A stretch of 10,064 nucleotides of DNA from contig JAFDIC010000034.1 of the NCBI GenBank assembly GCA_019308525.1, forward strand, positions 20,910-30,973. Reading direction: 5' to 3'. The translations under genes and the position numbers were made by a program. The DNA is from Deltaproteobacteria bacterium (lineage in GTDB: Bacteria; Desulfobacterota; DSM-4660; Desulfatiglandales; HGW-15). Shown one piece after another: positions 1-5,022 of the stretch. The stretch's first letter is position 1, and each line of letters opens with the position of its first letter. The notes beneath the pieces are model-generated. The model was not told the DNA's origin. It did no database searches and worked only from the letters and a program-made list of their open reading frames with translations.

Positions 1-1
1 C

Positions 2-337
2 AGGGCGCTTGTCGCCGGGGTGGAGGCAATGGGCCTTTCCATGCTGGTGCCTGAAGGGGAAAGGCTGCCCACGTTGAATACCATCCGCATACCGGATGGG
101 GCGGACGACGTGAAGGTAAGGGGCGCCCTGCTCAAGGATTTCGGGATAGAAATCGGAGGAGGACTCGGTGACCTGGCAGGAAAGATATGGCGCGTGGGTC
201 TCATGGGGCATACCTCCTCCAGAAGGAACGTCCTGTTATTCCTTGCTGCCCTGGAGACCGTTTTGAGGGCAGAGGGAGTCAAGGTAAATGGCGGCGCCCC
301 GGAGGCGGCATCGGAGATCTATTCGGAAGACTCTTGA
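2..337 (+). CDS. Alanine/serine-glyoxylate aminotransferase, C-terminal part (partial at window start)
   Basis: This is the last 111 residues of a class V PLP-dependent aminotransferase; the PLP lysine and N-terminal two thirds lie outside the window. The visible part is the small C-terminal domain. It has LPTLNTIRIPDG, then GIEIGGGLGDLAGKIWRVG and LMGH, which is the characteristic end of the alanine-glyoxylate / serine-glyoxylate aminotransferase family. The Arg in KIWRVGLMG corresponds to the family's substrate-carboxylate-binding arginine. The frame is open to the left edge, so the real start is upstream. Family members move an amino group from serine or alanine to glyoxylate, giving glycine. 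The cyclophilin-like gene begins 43 bases downstream on the same strand, suggesting co-transcription. Glyoxylate use agrees with the carboligase elsewhere in the window. Exact amino donor cannot be told from this fragment; (S)-ureidoglycine-glyoxylate aminotransferase is a related alternative. Confidence 0.88.
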   Translation, partial: RALVAGVEAMGLSMLVPEGERLPTLNTIRIPDGADDVKVRGALLKDFGIEIGGGLGDLAGKIWRVGLMGHTSSRRNVLLFLAALETVLRAEGVKVNGGAPEAASEIYSEDS

Positions 338-380
338 TCGGTGATCTGCCCTGGACATTTAAAGGCGCGGGGGAAGAAAG

Positions 381-761
381 ATGCGAAAAATCAAGATAGC
401 CGCAGGAAGTGTATCGGTAACTGCAAGCCTTTATGATAACCCGACTGCCGATGCCCTATGGGAAAATCTCCCCATCGAAGGCACTGCCAACACATGGGGC
501 GAAGAGATATACTTTGGAATACCGGTTTCAGTGCAGGAAGCCCCTGATGCCACGGACGTGGTGGAAATGGGGGAGCTGGGTTACTGGCCGCCTGGCAGCG
601 CCTTTTGCATCTTTTTCGGCCGAACACCGGCCAGCAGGGGGGATGAGATCAGGGCTGCGAGCCCCGTAAACAGGTTCGGCAGGGTGGAGGGAGACCCGAC
701 AATCTTCAAGGGAGTAAAGAGTGGCGCCAAGGTTACCATAGAAAGGGTCCAGGAAGGCTGA
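381..761 (+). CDS. Cyclophilin-like-fold protein (TM1367-like, formerly DUF369)
   Basis: A 126-residue protein of the small cyclophilin-like-fold family (Pfam Cyclophil_like, prototype TM1367). Diagnostic segments are the ALWENLPIEG region (about residues 25-34), the GELGYWPPGSAFCIFFGR segment (about 64-81), and TPASRGDEIRAASPVNRFGR after it, ending in a short beta strand. Length is normal for the family. There is no signal peptide or membrane segment, so it should be cytoplasmic. The family shares the peptidyl-prolyl isomerase fold but generally lacks the isomerase active site, and its function is unknown. The ATG at 381 follows a purine-rich GGGGGAAG stretch at 369-376. It sits between an aminotransferase (43 bases upstream) and a hydratase (47 bases downstream), and its placement suggests a role with one of those enzymes. 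Family assignment is good; function is not inferable. Confidence 0.85.
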   Translation: MRKIKIAAGSVSVTASLYDNPTADALWENLPIEGTANTWGEEIYFGIPVSVQEAPDATDVVEMGELGYWPPGSAFCIFFGRTPASRGDEIRAASPVNRFGRVEGDPTIFKGVKSGAKVTIERVQEG

Positions 762-793
762 ATCATCTTACCCCTCTGGTCAATCGAGACTCG

Positions 794-800
794 AAGGAGG
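794..800 (+). promoter_or_regulatory. Shine-Dalgarno site deciding the hydratase start
   Basis: AAGGAGG at 794-800 lies 8 bases before the ATG at 809 and 5 bases before the GTG at 806. The spacing and codon favour ATG 809. Confidence 0.7.
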
Positions 801-808
801 CTTGTGTG

Positions 809-1585
809 ATGGACACCCAAAAGGCAGCGGAGTTACTCCGGAAGGCGGAAGAGGAAAGGGCCCCCATAGATCCCCTTTCAAAACTTTTCCAGGAAGGCCC
901 AACCCTCGATGAGGCATTTCGGATATGCGAGATAAGTATCCAGAGACGGCTCGATCAGGGCGAAAAACTGGCAGGCTACAAGGTGGGGCTGACAAACGAG
1001 CAAGTCAGGAAACAACTGGGCTTCCCTGATTCCACCTATGGTTATCTCATGGAGAGTATGATCCTTGAGTCCGGTGGCAGGCTCGACATGGGAGAGCTGA
1101 TTGCGCCGAAGATCGAGTGTGAGATATGTTTCAAGCTCAAACGTGATTTGAGGGGAAGGGATATTTCGACCTGGGCGGTCCTGGAGGCCACCGGAGGGGT
1201 GTGCGGAGCCTTCGAGATCTGCGACGCGAGGCTGAAGGATTGGAAATGTTCCTACGAGGAATTCTTTGCGGACAACGGATGCTCTGCCAGGGTGGTACTT
1301 TCAGGGGAATGGCATCCCGTTGAGGGTGTAGACCTCCTGGGGGAAACCGTGACCCTGTCCAAGGACGGAACCCCTATTGCAGAAGGGAAGGGTGAAATGG
1401 CGATGGGCCACCCTGCAAGGGCTGTGGCGTGGCTGGCAGGAAAGCTTGCCGAAAGAGACCAGTACTTGAAGGCGGGTCAGATAATAATGACCGGCACCCT
1501 TACTCCGATGATAGGGATAGAAAAGGGCTCCACCTACAGGGCGGACTTTTCCACCCTGGGCACCGTGGAAATGACGTTTTCATGA
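809..1585 (+). CDS. 2-keto-4-pentenoate hydratase / 2-oxo-hepta-3-ene-dioate hydratase-family protein (FAH superfamily)
   Basis: A 258-residue enzyme of the MhpD/DmpE/HpaH hydratase and 4-oxalocrotonate decarboxylase family, which use a divalent metal to hydrate 2-hydroxydienoates or decarboxylate oxalocrotonates. GYKVGLTNEQVRKQLG (about 57-71, Lys58) matches the family's active-site lysine segment. The metal ligands are seen as IECEI (Glu103, Glu105) and FEICDARLKDW (Asp139). The GKGEMAMGHPARAVAWLA region and TGTLTPM near the end are also typical, the latter close to the TGSLTG/TGALTP of other members. Length is usual for the family. The start was set at ATG 809 rather than GTG 806 from the ribosome-binding site. 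Last gene of the plus-strand block. No ring-cleavage dioxygenase or aldolase is visible, so a classical meta-cleavage pathway is not shown; the true substrate may be another 2-oxo acid. Confidence 0.87.
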   Translation: MDTQKAAELLRKAEEERAPIDPLSKLFQEGPTLDEAFRICEISIQRRLDQGEKLAGYKVGLTNEQVRKQLGFPDSTYGYLMESMILESGGRLDMGELIAPKIECEICFKLKRDLRGRDISTWAVLEATGGVCGAFEICDARLKDWKCSYEEFFADNGCSARVVLSGEWHPVEGVDLLGETVTLSKDGTPIAEGKGEMAMGHPARAVAWLAGKLAERDQYLKAGQIIMTGTLTPMIGIEKGSTYRADFSTLGTVEMTFS

Positions 1586-1632
1586 CTTCTGGTGCGTCGG
1601 CCTGGGAGAGTGTTAGACTGTCTTTGTTGGAG

Positions 1633-1749
1633 ATTCCAAATTCCAAACACCAAATGACAAGAAAGCACCAAGTTCCAGGCACCAAATGACATTGCGACGG
1701 CGAAGGAGCCAGCTGCGGCTTTAGTTCATTGGAATTCGTGATTCGGGAT
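1633..1749. repeat. Imperfect inverted arrangement of the same repeat family
   Basis: The segment 1633-1658 resembles the reverse complement of 1724-1749, with 16 of 26 positions agreeing by hand alignment. The right arm reads GAATTCGTGATTCGGGAT, the left arm ATTCCAAATTCCAAACACC. The element could fold as a long imperfect hairpin around the 19-base tandem units. Whether it is a mobile repeat, a transcript-end structure or a relic is not shown. Confidence 0.4.
1641..1691. repeat. Degenerate tandem repeat, CCAAATTCC/CACCAAATGAC type
   Basis: Two near-identical 19-base units, at 1641-1659 and 1673-1691, differ at 2 positions (AA versus GG) and repeat at a 32-base period. They share the exact 12-mer CACCAAATGACA. 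Composition (A- and C-rich, runs of CCAAA) differs sharply from the GC-rich neighbouring genes. This style of repeat is scattered between genes in many environmental deltaproteobacterial and candidate-phylum genomes, from my general knowledge. Confidence 0.65.
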
Positions 1750-1759
1750 TTCCCCTCCA

Positions 1760-2053
1760 TCATTTTGAAGGGGTGACCGCGGCTTTCTTAGATTGAATGG
1801 TAGCCTTCTTGTCCCTCCTGTCGTCCACCTTGAGGTCAATGACGATCCTTTTTGCACCTTCGGCCACATGGGCGGCATGGACCTTTTTTACGAGGTCGAA
1901 GAGGGCATCCAGGTCCGGGACCTCCACGGTCGTGCTCATTCCACCGATTTCATAGGGATAACCTGACTCGGAAATGATCTTCACGCCTTTCTTCACAAAT
2001 CGGCTAAGACTGGTGCCCTCGCCGATGGGATAAACGGATAACTGGGCAATCAT
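1760..2053 (-). CDS. MTH1187-family thiamine-binding protein (DUF77)
   Basis: A 97-residue cytoplasmic protein of the MTH1187/YqgV family (Pfam Thiamine_BP, formerly DUF77), a small ferredoxin-like fold that oligomerises and, in studied members, binds thiamine or a related ligand. Family hallmarks are the MIAQLSVYPIGEGTSLSRFV N-terminus, SGYPYEIGGMSTTVEV (about 29-44), and the LFDLVKKVHAAHVAEGAKRI helix before the last strand VIDLKVDDRRDK. The C-terminal tail is Lys-rich and probably disordered. An in-frame ATG at 2074 exists. I chose 2053 because GGAGG at 2062-2066 lies 8 bases before it and the family usually begins with MI-x-x-[LI]. It follows the LarA gene by 79 bases and ends the minus-strand operon. 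No TPP riboswitch was seen ahead of it. Whether it supplies, buffers or senses thiamine is inference. Confidence 0.88.
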   Translation of the reverse strand: MIAQLSVYPIGEGTSLSRFVKKGVKIISESGYPYEIGGMSTTVEVPDLDALFDLVKKVHAAHVAEGAKRIVIDLKVDDRRDKKATIQSKKAAVTPSK

Positions 2054-2061
2054 CTCTTTCG

Positions 2062-2066
2062 CCTCC
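2062..2066 (-). promoter_or_regulatory. Shine-Dalgarno site deciding the thiamine-binding protein start
   Basis: GGAGG on the minus strand with an 8-base spacer to ATG 2053. It lies inside the longer reading frame that would begin at 2074 and therefore argues against that longer start. Confidence 0.75.
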
Positions 2067-2132
2067 AAACACATAAGATAACTCTCTTGCCAATACTCGG
2101 CTCCTGCGACGGAGTCCAGGCCCTTCGCCCCA

Positions 2133-3422
2133 TTACTCGTGCCTTTCCCTGAACAGGGGGATCACGTACGGTCCTTCGGGCACCACCGCAATCTCCTTGA
2201 GGCCCTTGGTCTTGATGTGTTCGGCCAGGGCCTCTTCAATAGAGGGGATTAATTCAACATAGACGTCTTTTCGGTCTTCTTCCCGTAGCTTTGTCGTAAA
2301 GAGCTGGATCTTTCCTGCGCGGAGGGCCTTTACGAGCATTTCGGTCTGCCATTCGTCAATGAGGGCTTTCTCACGCCCGTACAGGATGGACATGAACTGA
2401 TCGGGACCAATCCTGCAAAGCAGGCGCTGGGCTTCAACAAATTCCGCGCTTCCCATACCCTCGGAACACTCGCTGGCGATAATAATGGTGCCTCCGGGTT
2501 CGAGTATGTCGATTACCCCGACCATTCCCTTGACCGTCTGGTAGTAGGTCCTGTCCAGGGGATAGCCTGCACTTGTAGTGATGATTACCTTGAACTTGCG
2601 AGCTATTGGCACTTCAGCGTATTTCCTCATGAAATCGACCGCAAGGAGGTGGCTTGCCTTTATGTCTCCGAAATTGATGAACCCTATTCGCCTTTCTTCG
2701 TCAATAACCACATTTACCGCAAGTATGCCGCCAACCCTACGGACGATTTCTATTAGTGTGTCGTGCAAGGGATTGCCGTCTATGACGCAGTTGGCGGACT
2801 TGCAGTGCTCAAGTATCTTGGCAGTGTGGAACATCAGGATGGTATCCTGATAGGCAGCCCCAGGGGCTACTACTTTGCGTCCTCCAGAATACCCTGCCAT
2901 GAAATGAGGCTCAACCAGGCCCACGGCGATCTTGATATCGGCTTCCACGAATCGCCTGTCAAGCATAATAGGGATGCCTGAAGAGGTCTTCCCCAGGTCC
3001 ACGTGGGCGTCCCTGTCCCTGGCAAAGTGATTCTCGATGCGGATCTCCTTGAATACCTTCTCAGACCCCACGATCTCTTTAAGCTCATCCCCTTCATTCG
3101 GCCGGTGGAGTCCCGTGGCCACGAGTATCAGGATGTGTTCCTTGGACACACCGGACCTCACGAGGGTGTCTATCAAAGGGGGAAGTATGATGCCGTTCGG
3201 GACCGGACGGGTAATGTCACATATGAGTATACATGCGGTTTTCCCTTTTCCGGCCAGACCGCTCAGGGGTTCGCTCTCTATCGGGTTGTCCAGGGCCTCC
3301 AGGACCGCCCCCGAAGGGTCTGACAAGAGGGTCATGGGGCGTTTGCGGATGACCGTGACATCAATATCATCGGGTATGTCCACGGCCAACCCATCCCTGC
3401 CGTAGAGAAGATCAAGTTTCAT
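2133..3422 (-). CDS. larA: LarA-family nickel-pincer 2-hydroxy acid racemase/epimerase (DUF2088)
   Basis: A 429-residue member of the nickel-dependent lactate racemase family. LarA enzymes hold a nickel pincer nucleotide (NPN) and interconvert 2-hydroxy acid stereoisomers by hydride transfer. The active-site set known from Thermoanaerobacterium LarA is all present: Asp69 and Arg72 in CDITRPVPN, His106 in ATGLHRP, His173 in EPHFMAGYSGG, Lys183 in GGRKVVAPG (the residue that tethers NPN), His199 sixteen residues later (the nickel ligand), and Gln295 and Lys298 in YYQTVKG. Length is as expected. GGAGG lies about 14 bases before the ATG, with AAAGGG closer at 8 bases. The alcohol dehydrogenase ends 62 bases upstream. 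The cofactor genes larB, larC and larE are not in the window. The substrate is uncertain: the family also covers malate, phenyllactate, short-chain 2-hydroxy acid and sugar-acid enzymes, so 'lactate' should not be assumed. Confidence 0.9.
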   Translation of the reverse strand: MKLDLLYGRDGLAVDIPDDIDVTVIRKRPMTLLSDPSGAVLEALDNPIESEPLSGLAGKGKTACILICDITRPVPNGIILPPLIDTLVRSGVSKEHILILVATGLHRPNEGDELKEIVGSEKVFKEIRIENHFARDRDAHVDLGKTSSGIPIMLDRRFVEADIKIAVGLVEPHFMAGYSGGRKVVAPGAAYQDTILMFHTAKILEHCKSANCVIDGNPLHDTLIEIVRRVGGILAVNVVIDEERRIGFINFGDIKASHLLAVDFMRKYAEVPIARKFKVIITTSAGYPLDRTYYQTVKGMVGVIDILEPGGTIIIASECSEGMGSAEFVEAQRLLCRIGPDQFMSILYGREKALIDEWQTEMLVKALRAGKIQLFTTKLREEDRKDVYVELIPSIEEALAEHIKTKGLKEIAVVPEGPYVIPLFRERHE

Positions 3423-3484
3423 GGATTCAACCCTTTCCTCCGGCCATATTCCCCCTCATCTGAAAAAGGCAGGATCCGAAGGGC

Positions 3485-4768
3485 CTACATGGTTTTTATC
3501 TTTTCAAAGTCGCCGTCCCATGCAGCTTCGAGAATGGGCTTCATATACTCATCTACCAGGTCGGCATTCAGAGGGACCGGCATGTTCCTGAGCTTCATGT
3601 CAAGCTGTGGATCCTTCGCAGCCGTAAGGGCCCTGGTTATATGATCTTTCTTGATGCCTTCAACATCCTTGAGGCAAGTGGGAAAATCCAGGAACTTGCT
3701 GAAAGCAACCATTCCACGGGCAACGGCCAGACCCAGGTCTCGACCCGAGAGTGAGCTGAGATTTTCTTTTATGTAACCGTATTTCTTGTAGATTTCGCCT
3801 ATAACCCTTAACTGCTCTTCAATGGCGGGAGCAAAGAACACGGTATAGTAAGGGTTCATCAGCGCGCATGCCCTGCCATGACTCAGTACGTCAACCAGTG
3901 AAAAGCTCGTCAAGTGGGCACCGGAGGTCCCCCCTATCATGATGGCATATCCACCGAGGTCGGTTCCCAGGCCGAGAAGGGTCCTCGCCTCCATGTCGGA
4001 TCGATCCTTCTTGATGCGAGTGAGGCCCTGTATGATCAACTCGATCCCAAGTTCGGCCACCTGGCGAGCCCGGTCTATTATGTCCTGGGGCGCCCCGAAG
4101 TAGACCTCCAGGCAGTGGGCGATACCGTCGAGCCCACCGTCCAGGGTGAGGCTCATGGGCTGGGTGGCAGTGACATCATAATCAAAGACGGCCCGGGGAG
4201 GTATTATTGCTTCATCAACGATCAGCTTCTTTTGCCCTGCCACGGGGTCTGTAATATTGGAGTATTTTGTCAGATGCGCGCCTGAGCTCGCGGCCATCAT
4301 TACGGCGACGACAGGCATTATGCTCCTTTCCGAAGATTGGCAGACCCTGGTGACCTGGCCTACCCCGAAAAAGGGGTCGATTTCGGGCTCTATGTCACCC
4401 AGGGTAGCCAGCGTGGCGGCCGCCTTTGTGGCATCGATGCCGGAGCCCCCATCCCCCACCACCAGCACGTCGGGTTTCTTGTGTACTATGTGGCTGTGGA
4501 TGCGGTAGACATCCACAAAGGGGGCGTTGGGTGCCGCAGACCTGGCTATGTCCACCAATTCCACGCCCGCCTTTTCAAGCGATTTCAGGATCCTTTCCTT
4601 TATAGGCTGAAACCACGAGAACTCAATAGGCCCGACAAAGAGCGCCTTCTTCCCCAGTTCAGCGGCGAATTTCCCGGGCGCATCGTCCAGGACACCGCTG
4701 CCAAAGGCATAGTTGTCTCCTTTAAACTCCTTCAGTACTGCCGAAGCCCTTTCTTTTAGATCCGTCAT
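3485..4768 (-). CDS. Iron-containing (group III) alcohol dehydrogenase
   Basis: A 427-residue cytoplasmic NAD(P)-dependent oxidoreductase of the Fe-ADH superfamily, which reduces aldehydes or oxidises alcohols. Visible motifs are a nucleotide-binding GDGGSGIDATKAAA (about 106-118, equivalent to the usual GGGSxxDxAK), the SSGAHLTKYSNITD segment in the place of TAGTGSE, and metal ligands Asp214 and His218 in LDGIAHCLEVYF. Later histidines are His285 (SGAHLTSF) and His297 (LSHGRACALMNPYY). These differ from the classic HxxxHPLG...PHG arrangement, placing it in a divergent clade. A longer frame opens at GTG 4834, but ATG 4768 has AGGAGG about 10 bases upstream, so I used the shorter form. It lies 254 bases after the carboligase gene and 62 bases before larA. 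The substrate is unknown; a 2-hydroxy-3-oxo acid, glycolaldehyde or another product of the carboligase are possibilities. Confidence 0.88.
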   Translation of the reverse strand: MTDLKERASAVLKEFKGDNYAFGSGVLDDAPGKFAAELGKKALFVGPIEFSWFQPIKERILKSLEKAGVELVDIARSAAPNAPFVDVYRIHSHIVHKKPDVLVVGDGGSGIDATKAAATLATLGDIEPEIDPFFGVGQVTRVCQSSERSIMPVVAVMMAASSGAHLTKYSNITDPVAGQKKLIVDEAIIPPRAVFDYDVTATQPMSLTLDGGLDGIAHCLEVYFGAPQDIIDRARQVAELGIELIIQGLTRIKKDRSDMEARTLLGLGTDLGGYAIMIGGTSGAHLTSFSLVDVLSHGRACALMNPYYTVFFAPAIEEQLRVIGEIYKKYGYIKENLSSLSGRDLGLAVARGMVAFSKFLDFPTCLKDVEGIKKDHITRALTAAKDPQLDMKLRNMPVPLNADLVDEYMKPILEAAWDGDFEKIKTM

Positions 4769-5022
4769 AGCCCTTTCCCTCCTCGAAGTGATGATGAATA
4801 TCAGGAAGTTGATCCCAGTTGACCATTGCTCCACCCTTTTGCGTCCGGAGCAAACAAGTTATTCCCGCGGGTATTCTTTCCTGCCCTTGGACATCAGTTA
4901 CGCTATGGATCATTTCGCGAAAAACCAGAGACTAGCATGCTTTCGCAAAGACTCCAGGTGCAGCGCAACGCCGCTCGCTAGATCCCGTCTCGCGGGGAGA
5001 TGGGGTTCTTGCGGAAGCAGTA
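4769..5022. other. Intergenic region inside the minus-strand cluster
   Basis: This 254-base gap is the largest inside the minus-strand cluster. I see no convincing coding frame and no clear -35/-10 pair. It holds a perfect 10-base palindrome TTTCGCGAAA at 4913-4922 and a related TTTCGCAAAG at 4941-4950, 28 bases apart. The gap's length makes an independent promoter or a processing site for the ADH-larA part plausible. Confidence 0.45.
4913..4950. repeat. TTTCGC-containing palindrome pair, possible operator
   Basis: TTTCGCGAAA (4913-4922) is a perfect palindrome. CTTTCGCAAAG (4940-4950) is a small dyad sharing TTTCGC. They are 28 bases apart, near an integral number of helical turns. They lie upstream of the alcohol dehydrogenase gene. 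Short palindromes arise by chance, so this is tentative. Confidence 0.25.

Larger units (their letters stand above)
1586..1759. other. Convergent intergenic region with degenerate repeats, no gene seen
   Basis: The gap between two converging transcription blocks. It contains the CCAAATTCC-type repeats described separately. I found no stem followed by a T-run that would qualify as an intrinsic terminator on either strand. Confidence 0.6.

Noticed and set aside
2098..2117. Terminator between the LarA and thiamine-binding protein genes
   Set aside because: A GGCTCC/GGAGTCC partial stem exists, but on the transcribed strand it has a mismatch and no U-tract follows, so the two genes are left as co-transcribed.
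2054..2132. TPP riboswitch ahead of the thiamine-binding protein gene
   Set aside because: None of the conserved TPP riboswitch segments (CTGAGA, ACCTGA, GGGTAATGCCAGC-like) could be found on the minus strand in this gap, and it is too short at 79 bases.
4337..4759. Plus-strand open frame of 140 codons opposite the alcohol dehydrogenase
   Set aside because: It is an antisense shadow of a well-supported gene, with no recognisable domain and no ribosome-binding site.
4769..4834. Longer alcohol dehydrogenase starting at GTG 4834
   Set aside because: The added 22 residues do not look like the family N-terminus and have no ribosome-binding site, while ATG 4768 has AGGAGG at good spacing.
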